Virus record (IMG/VR): IMGVR_UViG_3300032562_000027
Coordinates: 1 to 58,239 of that record
DNA: 58,239 nucleotides
Reading direction: 5' to 3' (one strand)
Source: a virus
In this document: piece after piece, positions 1-6,578 of the stretch
Layout: each line of letters begins with the position of its first letter
How positions within the stretch are numbered: the first letter of the stretch is position 1
Translations under genes and position numbers: made by a program
The notes under the pieces: generated by a model
What the model saw: the letters and a program-made list of their open reading frames with translations, nothing else
The model's database searches: none
Told to the model about the DNA's origin: nothing

Positions 1-333
1 ACTTGTAGACTCAGTTGTGTTAGGTGTCTGACTGAAGTCTGACTCCACACGCTGAGGGTTCTGGGCTCTACCAGGTAACTCAATTATGTCTCTGATACCG
101 ATTTCTGTGGTGGTATACCCGTATTTAGGCGGAAATAACTCAACCTGAGGTAGTGGTGGACGTACAAATTGCTGCAACTCTGGCCCCAACATTGTCTGTG
201 AGGCTAGTGCTTGGCTTAGTAAGCGTTCTTGATTGCTAGGAAATGGCCCTAAATATTGTTGAGGTGGGTAGGCTGCCGTAGGAGGCGAAACCCAAGGTTT
301 ACGGCTGTATACGCCGTCTGCCATGTCTGGCAT
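1..333 (-). CDS. Hypothetical proline-rich protein, 3' end cut by window edge
   Basis: An open frame of 111 codons starts with ATG at 333 and runs off the left end without a stop. Its start shares one base with the stop of the upstream gene (TAATG), the overlap style seen throughout this genome. The product is rich in Pro, Gln and Tyr near the N-terminus (for example YPPQQYLGPF) and Ser/Thr-rich near the cut, with no domain I recognise. If the window is a circular genome, the frame continues in phase at 58239 and stays open to a stop at 58027. Function unknown. Confidence 0.7.
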   Translation of the reverse strand, partial: MPDMADGVYSRKPWVSPPTAAYPPQQYLGPFPSNQERLLSQALASQTMLGPELQQFVRPPLPQVELFPPKYGYTTTEIGIRDIIELPGRAQNPQRVESDFSQTPNTTESTS

Positions 334-524
334 TAGAAAAATACCCTGCTATTGAGTGACTCTAGACGTGGGTCTGGAGCAAACTTATCTGTCTTTGGTG
401 TTGCTTTTATGTCTGCAAGTGTTCCGTGGAACTCATCAAAACGGGTACGAATAGGCTCATCGTTCTGGTTACTACTGAACAGACTTTGACCCTGTGGTTT
501 GCTAGGTTTGCTAAAAAGGCCCAT
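333..524 (-). CDS. Hypothetical small protein
   Basis: This 63-residue protein begins MGLFSKPSKPQGQSLF and is mostly polar and charged, with no recognised motif. A GGAAG Shine-Dalgarno sits just before the ATG, and the stop shares a base with the start of the next gene. It lies in a run of unassigned genes downstream of the metallophosphoesterase. Function unknown; the overlap on one side and close spacing on the other support it being real. Confidence 0.65.
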   Translation of the reverse strand: MGLFSKPSKPQGQSLFSSNQNDEPIRTRFDEFHGTLADIKATPKTDKFAPDPRLESLNSRVFF

Positions 525-527
525 GTC

Positions 528-1061
528 TTACTTCCAACCTGGACGCATACGTGCGAACTGATCTACACGACGCTGATTGATTTCACCTGGAGATGTGCTG
601 CGCATATTTGCTTTACCATCATTAACTAGATGTGGCGCAGGTGTTAGACGCACATCCTGTGTGTTCTTCTTAGACATCATAACGTTGCCTTGACGAACGC
701 TCTTCATCTGACGCTTGATACCGCGGTCAGGTTCTAAACGAGATGGGTAGTAGTAATCGCCTGGATCTACTCGCTCACCTTTGTGAACGCCGCGTTGGTA
801 TGAACGCTGCCCAGTGCGTGTCTTAAGACTGTCAAGCATTTTGTCTGACGCGCTTGCTGGACGGCCACGATCATCACGACGTGAACGGATTGTGCCTAGG
901 TAGCCATCTGGATATTGAGCACTTGGTTCTTGACCAATGCCAATGCGTAAATAGTCAAGCTCGGAGCGAGCGACTGCTTGACCTCCACCACCATAAACGG
1001 TGTTGGTGCCATACATGCCGTTCGCGCCGAGCGACTGGATATTTTGGTGTGCACTGGCCAT
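528..1061 (-). CDS. Hypothetical basic protein
   Basis: A 177-residue protein with a Gly/Tyr-rich N-terminus and a strongly basic middle and C-terminus (many Arg and Lys, clusters such as KMLDSLKTRTGQRSYQRG). I see no membrane segment, cysteine motif or known domain. Its stop is 3 bases before the next start, so it belongs to the operon that starts at the promoter near 2400. The composition resembles nucleic-acid-associated or virion proteins, but that is only a guess. Confidence 0.7.
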   Translation of the reverse strand: MASAHQNIQSLGANGMYGTNTVYGGGGQAVARSELDYLRIGIGQEPSAQYPDGYLGTIRSRRDDRGRPASASDKMLDSLKTRTGQRSYQRGVHKGERVDPGDYYYPSRLEPDRGIKRQMKSVRQGNVMMSKKNTQDVRLTPAPHLVNDGKANMRSTSPGEINQRRVDQFARMRPGWK

Positions 1062-1085
1062 GTATCTATGATACGTGGCCTTTTG

Positions 1086-2093
1086 TTAGTTCGAGGCTCT
1101 AAACTCAATACCCTCGAAGAAGGCCCAGCCATCTAGGATGTGGATAGGCTTGATGTCAAAACGGCCGTCTTCTGTATAGAAACAGACGCCTAGACCCTGC
1201 TGCCAGTTCTCCCAGTATTGGACAGCCTTTTCATTAGGGGTTGTTCCGCCCTTTACTGATGGGACTGCGCCATCTACACGGCATAGGCAACCTGGGCTAA
1301 ACGCTACGCTGCGCTTGGCTCCATCTGGATGGTGGCTAGTGTGGTAGGCGATTTCCATACGATGCGTATGTCCGAAAACGGTAGAAATAGTATGGTTCTT
1401 ATTAAGGTGCTGGCTTGCGGTAGACCCGTTGCTCTTGGCAATATCACCGTGCTTTGCAATAAGATCTCCAACAATGCGGTATTCACCTGCTGGGTAGCCA
1501 CTTGCATAGATGACGTCAAGCTCATCCATGCGTAGTAGGTGAGGCAGGCTATTAACAGGCCAGCGATCAATACCACCAGCACGCTTCAGCATTGCTGCCT
1601 GTGGCGCATTGTTAAGTAAGTACTTATAAAGACGGCAGTCGTGGTTACCTTCTAGGAATACGATCTCAGCCTGAGGGGCTGCTGCACGCTGTTCTGCAAG
1701 AAATAAGTAGCCAGCCTGCAAGGATGCTTGGAACGCATTCTGAAACGCGGTTTCTTGTAGGTGCTTGCTTACTGACGGCATATCAATTGTGTCGCCGAGG
1801 TTTACAATCTTGTCAATGCCGTAGGTCTCTTGGACATAGGCCATGATCTGGCTGTATACGTCAAGGGCACGCTCGTCGTGGAATGGGTCAGCCACGCCGT
1901 TTTCGTCAATGCGAAAACCAAATTGGGTATCGGGGACTAGTAAAGCCACTTTCATGTCGGTGGTCTTTTTCTTATATGACACTGACTTAACAGTTAGGCT
2001 ACTTGGCACTACTTGTTGAAAGTCAATAGGTCGTTCTACATCCGAAGTTAGGAGCTTAAGAAACTCCATACGGACGTCAGAGGTTATTGGCAT
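1086..2093 (-). CDS. Calcineurin-like metallophosphoesterase
   Basis: This is a metal-dependent phosphoesterase of the calcineurin-like superfamily. The motifs appear in order: a PDTQ segment at residues 54-57 (a DxQ form of the usual DxH), GDTID at 100-104, GNHD at 149-152, KHGD with His 215, and GHTHR at 241-245. These supply the residues for a two-metal centre. The substrate cannot be told; phage members act on nucleic-acid ends, cyclic nucleotides or other phosphodiesters. The first 46 residues precede the domain, but the ATG at 2093 is favoured because it overlaps the upstream stop by one base (TAATG). The DTQ variant recurs in phage members as I recall the family. Confidence 0.9.
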   Translation of the reverse strand: MPITSDVRMEFLKLLTSDVERPIDFQQVVPSSLTVKSVSYKKKTTDMKVALLVPDTQFGFRIDENGVADPFHDERALDVYSQIMAYVQETYGIDKIVNLGDTIDMPSVSKHLQETAFQNAFQASLQAGYLFLAEQRAAAPQAEIVFLEGNHDCRLYKYLLNNAPQAAMLKRAGGIDRWPVNSLPHLLRMDELDVIYASGYPAGEYRIVGDLIAKHGDIAKSNGSTASQHLNKNHTISTVFGHTHRMEIAYHTSHHPDGAKRSVAFSPGCLCRVDGAVPSVKGGTTPNEKAVQYWENWQQGLGVCFYTEDGRFDIKPIHILDGWAFFEGIEFRASN

Positions 2094-2347
2094 TATTTTT
2101 TATCCTTAGTCTTATGGCAGGAACAGATCTTGAGGCCATGGCTGCGTAGTGCAGATACGCTGAAGTCAACTTTGTAGACTTCCTGTAACTTTTCCAGCAG
2201 TGCTTGGCGTCGTGTCTGAGTGGGCAGAATGTCTTTATCAAAGAACTCGCGCTCTTCCTTGTCTAGTGTGTCTAACCACTGACCTACAGGACAGCGCTTG
2301 GCCCCTGCTAGGATTGATGCGAATTCGGCTTTTAATGCTGTATCCAT
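2093..2347 (-). CDS. Probable helix-turn-helix DNA-binding protein
   Basis: An 84-residue protein with a CPVGQWLDTL segment near the start, acidic helices and a C-terminal ALRSHGLKICSCH segment. The arrangement, a conserved Cys near the N-terminus and a recognition-helix-like stretch ending in CSC, resembles small HTH proteins common in actinobacteriophages (family recollection, not searched). It is the first gene after the promoter at 2382-2411, with a GAGGG ribosome site before the ATG, and is coupled to the metallophosphoesterase by a one-base overlap. A role in regulating its operon is inference. Confidence 0.6.
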   Translation of the reverse strand: MDTALKAEFASILAGAKRCPVGQWLDTLDKEEREFFDKDILPTQTRRQALLEKLQEVYKVDFSVSALRSHGLKICSCHKTKDKK

Positions 2348-2381
2348 GTGTTTCCCTCATCTAGTGGACAGTTGCATGTTA

Positions 2382-2411
2382 ATCATAACACATATTGAAA
2401 CGTTTGGACAA
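2382..2411 (-). promoter_or_regulatory. Sigma70-like promoter for the 2347-1 operon
   Basis: On the minus strand, TTGTCC (2411-2406) is followed after 18 bases by TATGAT (2387-2382). Transcription would begin near 2375, leaving a leader of about 28 bases before the ATG at 2347. It lies just downstream of the terminator at 2450-2477. Confidence 0.6.
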
Positions 2412-2434
2412 CAACACGAAACTGTTTTTTAATC

Positions 2435-2449
2435 TTGCATGGCATGCAA
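2435..2449. repeat. 15-bp perfect palindrome, possible operator
   Basis: TTGCATG and CATGCAA flank a single central base, giving a perfect palindrome between the terminator at 2450-2477 and the promoter at 2382-2411. A dimeric regulator binding here could control the downstream operon. No protein assignment is possible. Confidence 0.4.
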
Positions 2450-2477
2450 AAGGCCCCCAGCGTTAGCTAGGGGCCTT
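2450..2477 (-). terminator. Rho-independent terminator
   Basis: The minus-strand transcript folds into an AAGGCCCC/GGGGCCTT stem extended, across one mismatch, by AGC/GCT around a 4-base loop. Four Ts follow. It ends the transcript of the gene at 2493-2819. Confidence 0.75.
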
Positions 2478-2492
2478 AGGTAAAACTAGATG

Positions 2493-2819
2493 TTAGTTGT
2501 GATCAGCCATTCCATCTGAGAAGTTAGGCTTTGTACGGTTGACTGCTGGAGGAATGATCCGTCCATTAGCCTGTGTCTGTCCTGCTTCTGGAGATGTGCC
2601 ACCAGGTAGCTTTACGCGAATTGCGTAACGTGCACCTTGCTTCTCACGAAGGCTTTCCTTACGTGCTGGCTTAGCTTCGCGGGATGGGTCTCCTGCTGCA
2701 GCGTTGCCCTTCTTAACTAGCTTGGTGTTCTTAGAGGTCTCAGCTGAGGCGTCCTTGAATCCTGATGAGGCGCTAGTTCCCATGGTTGAAAACGCGCTCT
2801 TTGGTTCTTTCTCTGACAT
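2493..2819 (-). CDS. Hypothetical basic, disordered protein
   Basis: A 108-residue protein rich in Lys, Ser, Ala and Pro with no cysteines, no membrane segment and low-complexity composition, predicted by eye to be largely disordered. It lies between the SpoVS-like gene and a terminator and starts with MSEKEPKSAF. I do not recognise it. The clean terminator directly after its stop supports it as a real gene. Confidence 0.65.
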   Translation of the reverse strand: MSEKEPKSAFSTMGTSASSGFKDASAETSKNTKLVKKGNAAAGDPSREAKPARKESLREKQGARYAIRVKLPGGTSPEAGQTQANGRIIPPAVNRTKPNFSDGMADHN

Positions 2820-2860
2820 ATGATTTCCTTTGCAAAGGGGGTTAAATAACTGTATCAGCC

Positions 2861-3148
2861 TTACAGGACAATAACGGTTAAAACTATCGCTGAAATCTCG
2901 CCGTCATGGCTTTGGATGGTTGTAAAGCCTGGAACATAGGCGATATCAATACCTCTAGGGGCCGTATATCCTCGGGCAATGGCAATAGCCTTAGTAGCCT
3001 GATTAACGGCACCAGCGCCAACCGCACGAATTTTACAGGTGCGAGTCTCATAGATTGAGTGGGCGATAGCCGATGCTACAGCCTGTGGATTAGAACCTGC
3101 TGAAACACGCAGGAATTGCTCCTCTGGAGCAGGGGTTACTTCAGACAT
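2861..3148 (-). CDS. SpoVS-like (Stage V sporulation protein S family) protein
   Basis: Residues about 12-95 match the SpoVS family almost end to end. The diagnostic core IRAVGAGAVNQATKAIAIAR at about 41-60 is followed by a GIDIAYVPGF segment and a final strand. SpoVS is a small Alba-like fold protein that affects sporulation and septation timing in Bacillus and is found in many other bacteria; its molecular action, possibly nucleic-acid binding, is unsettled. The 11-residue N-terminal extension is the main difference. It starts at an ATG with AAGAGG five bases upstream, and it has its own repeat-rich leader (3163-3232). A role in altering host nucleoid or development is inference. Confidence 0.9.
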   Translation of the reverse strand: MSEVTPAPEEQFLRVSAGSNPQAVASAIAHSIYETRTCKIRAVGAGAVNQATKAIAIARGYTAPRGIDIAYVPGFTTIQSHDGEISAIVLTVIVL

Positions 3149-3162
3149 TTAGACCTCTTATA

Positions 3163-3191
3163 TATTAGACGATTAGTACTACGGTCTAATA
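3163..3191. promoter_or_regulatory. Inverted repeat upstream of the SpoVS-like gene
   Basis: TATTAGAC (3163-3170) and GTCTAATA (3184-3191) are perfect 8-base inverted arms around 13 bases, 15-43 bases upstream of the SpoVS-like ATG. The left arm overlaps a TAATAT/TATATA stretch that could serve as a -10 element, so this is a plausible operator-promoter. No strong -35 is visible. Confidence 0.4.
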
Positions 3192-3194
3192 AGT

Positions 3195-3232
3195 GTGAGG
3201 TTTTATGTGAGGTTTTTCAGCCTAAACCTCAC
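3195..3232. repeat. Tandem GTGAGGTTTT repeats with alternative hairpin
   Basis: Two copies of GTGAGGTTTT occur 12 bases apart (3195 and 3207). The second pairs with AAACCTCAC at 3224-3232, giving a 9-bp stem with an 8-base loop that covers the stop codon of the upstream gene. Either copy could pair with the same arm, so two exclusive folds exist. There is no T-run, so it is not a normal terminator. Confidence 0.5.
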
Positions 3233-3447
3233 AGAGTGTTAGGTTTATCCACCAAGGTTGGAGCCGTGGCATACGATCCACAAATGGCACATTCCATCTC
3301 CAAAAGGTATGTGGCTATCTTGTAGTCCTCAAAGGATACCTTGAGGTTCCAGAGGTTAGACTCACACTTAGGGCACTCATGGCAGATGACCTCTGCGTAG
3401 TCCATGGTGCCCGTGTAGTCTGGCTTTAACTCTCTAATCGACCTCAT
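3229..3447 (-). CDS. Small zinc-ribbon protein
   Basis: A protein with a CHECPKC cluster and a second CAIC pair about 35 residues later, the spacing expected of a zinc ribbon binding one zinc with four cysteines. I chose the ATG at 3447 (72 residues), which overlaps the upstream acidic gene by 14 bases. An ATG at 3471 would add 8 residues but has its GAGG touching the start codon. Such ribbons in phage usually mediate nucleic-acid or protein contacts; no specific role can be given. Confidence 0.65.
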   Translation of the reverse strand: MRSIRELKPDYTGTMDYAEVICHECPKCESNLWNLKVSFEDYKIATYLLEMECAICGSYATAPTLVDKPNTL

Positions 3448-3583
3448 CGTCCTCTTCGTCCTCGAGCTCATCCTCGAATAAGCTCTCGTCTAGAGGCTCC
3501 ATATCTTCCCAGTCATCTTCCCAATCAATGCCCTCTTCAGAGAGGTCTTCATCGAATAGGTCCTCTTCAAACTCTTCTGGCAT
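3434..3583 (-). CDS. Very acidic 49-residue protein
   Basis: ATG at 3583 opens a 49-codon frame ending in TAG. The product is about half Asp and Glu (MPEEFEEDLF start, repeated DE and EDD clusters) with two Trp. It starts one base after the upstream stop (TGATATG) and is preceded by TAGGAG, so it is well placed in the operon although below usual length cut-offs. Such acidic proteins may mimic DNA or inhibit DNA-binding proteins, but nothing here proves it. Confidence 0.6.
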   Translation of the reverse strand: MPEEFEEDLFDEDLSEEGIDWEDDWEDMEPLDESLFEDELEDEEDDEVD

Positions 3584-3584
3584 A

Positions 3585-3776
3585 TCAGTCTCCTAGGTAG
3601 AAGGTGTAGTCATTAATTATTTCTAATGCGTGGCGAAATTTCTCGGGCAAATCATCTGACTCTAAAACCAGGCTTAGTAATTCTCTGACTCGCTCATGGT
3701 AGTAGGCTGTCTGCTCTTTGCGCCTCATGCCTCCGAAGTTAACGTCTTCGGGCCGTGGTAGGTCTAACTCATTCAA
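3585..3776 (-). CDS. Hypothetical small protein
   Basis: A 63-residue acidic, mostly helical-looking protein beginning MNELDLPRPEDV. The start overlaps the upstream stop by 4 bases and the stop is one base from the next start, so it is embedded in the operon. No motif recognised. Confidence 0.65.
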   Translation of the reverse strand: MNELDLPRPEDVNFGGMRRKEQTAYYHERVRELLSLVLESDDLPEKFRHALEIINDYTFYLGD

Positions 3777-4060
3777 CGGCTTTGACCTGTAGGAGGGTTG
3801 ATCTCTAGCGCCTCTACCATAGAACGTAGGCCAGTCATCATCTGCTGTTTAACGAACGCGCCTCCGCGCTTAAAGGCGGCTTCAGTATCTGCTTTAACTT
3901 CTGGGGTTAGCTGTGAGAGCTCGTACTTCTTACGCCACTCTTGCATCTCCTGTTTATTAAACTCTGCTGCTCTATGCCAAGAATCACGCATTTGTCTAGC
4001 CATATAAACTTCAGCTTCTAGCTCACTGATCTTCTTCTTTAAATTCTTCTTTGAGGCCAT
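3773..4060 (-). CDS. Hypothetical coiled-coil protein
   Basis: A 95-residue protein whose first half is rich in Lys, Glu, Met and Leu with heptad-like spacing (KKISELEAEVYMARQM), suggesting a coiled coil. It lies directly after the RuvC-like gene with no gap and shares four bases with the next gene. Function unknown; the position suggests association with recombination proteins. Confidence 0.65.
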   Translation of the reverse strand: MASKKNLKKKISELEAEVYMARQMRDSWHRAAEFNKQEMQEWRKKYELSQLTPEVKADTEAAFKRGGAFVKQQMMTGLRSMVEALEINPPTGQSR

Positions 4061-4597
4061 TTATCTCTCCCTAAACTTTGGATCCTGAAGCTTAGCATAC
4101 ACCTCTTTTTGATAGGCAAACTTAGCCTCACCCGACACTAACTTTGCTAAGGAATACGAATCAGCCGCGTTGTCATCTGTGAACTCTTGCCCCCAGACCT
4201 TGTAAACCTGTAATAGCATTTGGCTCTTAGGAACGCCTGTGCCCTTGCCTGTTACATACTTCTTAAGGCTAGTTGGTGGAACTATGAGTGGGTAATAAGG
4301 ACCTAGGTCTAACAAGGCCAGCTTTACCATTCCGCCTAGTTCACCAAGCATATTAGCCATCTGTGAGCCAAAGGCATAGCCTTCTATGGCTACGTCCAAT
4401 ATATCTTTATGCTCTAAAGTACTTACTAGATGATGGCGAAGGTCATACAGGCGGTTAATCCCACCTTTACCTGCCTTAAACACTGTTGTTCTGTGCCCAG
4501 TGCCATTTAGCATGGTTATTGCAAACCCGCTATACGACTGGTCTATACCAACATATAAAGGCTCAGACAGATCTATACCTCCGTCAAATACCTTCAT
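4061..4597 (-). CDS. RuvC-like Holliday junction resolvase
   Basis: The acidic residues of the RNase H-like RuvC fold appear in order: Asp 19 in YVGIDQSYSG, Glu 72 in VAIEGYAFG, and Asp 142/146 in DDNAADSYSLA. The length of 178 residues is normal for RuvC. It would cut four-way DNA junctions made during recombination and branched packaging substrates, binding two magnesium ions. It sits among RecA, Cas4-like and endonuclease genes, which fits a recombination module. The ATG shares one base with the upstream stop. This phage also has an endonuclease VII-like protein (46377-46940), so two junction-cutting activities may coexist. Confidence 0.9.
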   Translation of the reverse strand: MKVFDGGIDLSEPLYVGIDQSYSGFAITMLNGTGHRTTVFKAGKGGINRLYDLRHHLVSTLEHKDILDVAIEGYAFGSQMANMLGELGGMVKLALLDLGPYYPLIVPPTSLKKYVTGKGTGVPKSQMLLQVYKVWGQEFTDDNAADSYSLAKLVSGEAKFAYQKEVYAKLQDPKFRER

Positions 4598-5073
4598 TAG
4601 AATTTACGGCTCGTAAACCCAGGGTTCGCTGTACGGCGTGACAGTTCACGGCTGATTACCTTGGTGCTTTCATTTACGCCATCTTGGATGCTCTTAAGCA
4701 GGGTGTGGTAGTTACGGCGTACTGCTAGCTCATCATCAAGCTTTTGCCCTACAGGGTCAGAAGCTGTCTTAGCTTTAGTACGAGCAACGGTTTCACCCTT
4801 AACTGCATCAATCATTTTCGATGCTTCGAAGCGCTCTAATACTTTAGTTGCAGCCTCTTCATCAATGCGAGCACATGAGATCTGTAGCAGTAGAAAGTTG
4901 TTGTACTCAACAAAGTGCTGGAATAACTTCATTAGTTCTTGGTCGTCAATATCTGTAAGGTCATCAGGGATGCTAGGAATACTATCGTTGTAGGTAGTAG
5001 CCGCTCCGTATCCTTGAATAGTTAGCTTAGCAACTGCCTCTGCACTTGCTTCACCTGTGTTGAGGGTAATCAC
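4597..5073 (-). CDS. Hypothetical protein in recombination module
   Basis: A 158-residue protein with an N-terminal Asp/Pro-rich segment (IPSIPDDLTDIDDQEL) and long helices after it, some likely coiled coil; the C-terminus is basic. It lies between the Cas4-like exonuclease and the RuvC-like resolvase, overlapping both by 1-4 bases. That context suggests a partner of one of them, perhaps a recombination mediator, but I recognise no family. Confidence 0.75.
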   Translation of the reverse strand: MITLNTGEASAEAVAKLTIQGYGAATTYNDSIPSIPDDLTDIDDQELMKLFQHFVEYNNFLLLQISCARIDEEAATKVLERFEASKMIDAVKGETVARTKAKTASDPVGQKLDDELAVRRNYHTLLKSIQDGVNESTKVISRELSRRTANPGFTSRKF

Positions 5074-5927
5074 TTGTACTCCTTACAACTGCTGCATAGT
5101 TCTGGACCGCCTATATTACACATAGGTGGGGTACCTTTGCCAACTGCATCAACAATCATTTGCGCTGCGTCGAACTTCTCTGTTATGCCGAAGTCGCTCT
5201 TAGGAATAATGAACTCTTTGTACTCCTGTGTAGGCTTTGACTCGTAGATGAAACAAGCCTCCTGAGGTGCTGGTTGGTCGAAACCAATTAGCTCAATCAA
5301 CTTCATGTAGATCTGAGCTTGCATAATGTGGCTTTGGAATGGGGACTCTAAGTTAGCCCATACCTTCTTGAAATCGCCATCGTACTTGTAAAGCATGGAT
5401 GGATCTTCCCAGCGGATGGTTCCTTCTCCAACTGACTTAATCTCAAGTAGTAGTGGATCACCGAACTCTGTCAGCCAGCCATCAGCGTGGCCAGCAATAC
5501 GCATCTGTGGGTAATCTAGTGGGACCTCTTTATAGACAACGCCGTCAGGATTGCCGTTATGGTCTCCTGGCATGCCCCAGAAGGACTCATCACACTCTCG
5601 GCACTCCCAGAGACCATATATAGCGTTCATGTTCTTAAAGCGCTTCTGCCACTTATGGTGGATGGCATGGCCTTCTTCAAATACGCCATCAGTCTGCATA
5701 GATAGCTTGCGCTTAGCTGATGCTGGCTCAAAGCCCATAAGATGAAAATAGGAGGCTCGATAACACCAGCTGTCCTTAGCCATCTCAGATGGGTGCAAGA
5801 CGTCGGTGCGACGATCCTTGATGCGGGGTGTGGCTAGGAAGTGACGCTCTAGCTTCCCTAGTACTCTAGATTCCTTCTTAGTAGTATCTAAGAACTGCTT
5901 TAGTGCGCCCTTTGGCTTCTGTGCCAT
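5070..5927 (-). CDS. Cas4/RecB-like PD-(D/E)XK exonuclease with Fe-S cysteines
   Basis: The nuclease core shows GHADG (146-150, Asp 149), LEIKS (161-165, Glu 162 and Lys 164) and QAQIYM (203-208), the three motifs of RecB-family exonucleases. One cysteine at 55 and three at 270, 278 and 281 are placed like the four ligands of the iron-sulfur cluster in Cas4. A further CRECDE pair at 109-112 may bind a second metal. Phage Cas4-like enzymes resect DNA ends for recombination and are usually unlinked to CRISPR, as here: no CRISPR array or other cas gene is visible. It follows the WhiB gene and precedes the resolvase genes. Confidence 0.88.
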   Translation of the reverse strand: MAQKPKGALKQFLDTTKKESRVLGKLERHFLATPRIKDRRTDVLHPSEMAKDSWCYRASYFHLMGFEPASAKRKLSMQTDGVFEEGHAIHHKWQKRFKNMNAIYGLWECRECDESFWGMPGDHNGNPDGVVYKEVPLDYPQMRIAGHADGWLTEFGDPLLLEIKSVGEGTIRWEDPSMLYKYDGDFKKVWANLESPFQSHIMQAQIYMKLIELIGFDQPAPQEACFIYESKPTQEYKEFIIPKSDFGITEKFDAAQMIVDAVGKGTPPMCNIGGPELCSSCKEYK

Positions 5928-5937
5928 TTAGTCTCCC

Positions 5938-6246
5938 CTAGTTTTTATCTAACCACTCTTCAATGGTCATATTATTACGAGCCGCCTTACGTTGTAAAGC
6001 GTTTCTTTCTCTGTGGCTCATGCCGCCAAAGATTCCGTGTTGCTCATCTAACTTTATAGCAGACAGCAGACATTCTCTTCGTACTGAGCACTCTGGTCTT
6101 CCGTCCTTACCAAAGCAAATGGCCTTTGCCTTATCAGCAATAGGCTTATACAACGCTTTGTCTCTAGGAGGAAAGAATATCTCAGTGTCTTCATTGAAGC
6201 ACTTAGCGTGGTAGTACCAACGATCTAGGGGGTCTCCCTTGTACAC
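5938..6246 (-). CDS. whiB: WhiB-family iron-sulfur transcription regulator
   Basis: Phage-encoded WhiB protein. It has the W-x4-A-x-C start, an FFPP segment, four cysteines, and the GIFGGMSHRER loop with a basic tail for DNA contact. Counted from the GTG at 6246 the cysteines are at 16, 44, 53 and 59. In ordinary WhiB proteins the second and third are CxxC; here they are separated by eight residues (FGKDGRPE), an unusual insertion in the cluster loop. WhiB proteins carry a 4Fe-4S cluster and act with the primary sigma factor; phage copies can interfere with the host WhiB. I prefer the GTG at 6246, five bases after AGGAG, over the GTG at 6252, which touches it. The family places the host in Actinobacteria. 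Confidence 0.92.
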   Translation of the reverse strand: MYKGDPLDRWYYHAKCFNEDTEIFFPPRDKALYKPIADKAKAICFGKDGRPECSVRRECLLSAIKLDEQHGIFGGMSHRERNALQRKAARNNMTIEEWLDKN

Positions 6247-6578
6247 GTACACTCCTGGAGGTAATGGCGGAGCTCCATATAGTCATCTTCTGTCAGCATA
6301 ACGTAGTTATTGCCGTTCAGATGAAATCCAAGGACAGGCGTTCGACTATCAAGAATTGCTTCTGTGACAATCTTTTCCAGCTCCACCGCTTTGACGGTGA
6401 ACTGAGTTTTGCCAGTCCACTTGTGCTCGATTAAAAGCTCATCAGTTCTGACATCACCCTTACGACTCCAAAAAGCACCGCTCCCAGCGTTGCGCTTCCC
6501 GTCAAACTTTTTAGCGAGTCGGTCCTCGTGTTTCCTTGACTCTCGTTGTCCCTTACTCTTCATCGAGTGAGGCGACAA
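6225..6578 (-). CDS. PD-(D/E)XK endonuclease, Holliday-resolvase-like
   Basis: A 117-residue nuclease-like protein: a basic N-terminus (KSKGQRESRKHEDRL), NAGSGAFWSRKGD, then Asp and the ELLIEHKW strand carrying E-x-K. This is the layout of small archaeal Hjc-type and VRR-related nucleases. It follows recA with a 26-base overlap. The start is a TTG at 6578 with GGAGAG seven bases upstream; the in-frame ATG at 6563 has no ribosome site. It likely trims or resolves recombination intermediates. The exact activity is inferred. Confidence 0.75.
   Translation of the reverse strand: MSPHSMKSKGQRESRKHEDRLAKKFDGKRNAGSGAFWSRKGDVRTDELLIEHKWTGKTQFTVKAVELEKIVTEAILDSRTPVLGFHLNGNNYVMLTEDDYMELRHYLQECTCTRETP

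Noticed and set aside
3195-3232. Hairpin over the stop of the zinc-ribbon gene as a simple terminator
   Set aside because: No T-run follows the stem on either strand; a regulatory role of the alternate folds is more in keeping with the sequence.
5070-5927. Cas4-like protein as evidence of a CRISPR system
   Set aside because: There are no other cas genes or repeats, and recombination genes surround it; phage Cas4-like exonucleases commonly stand alone.
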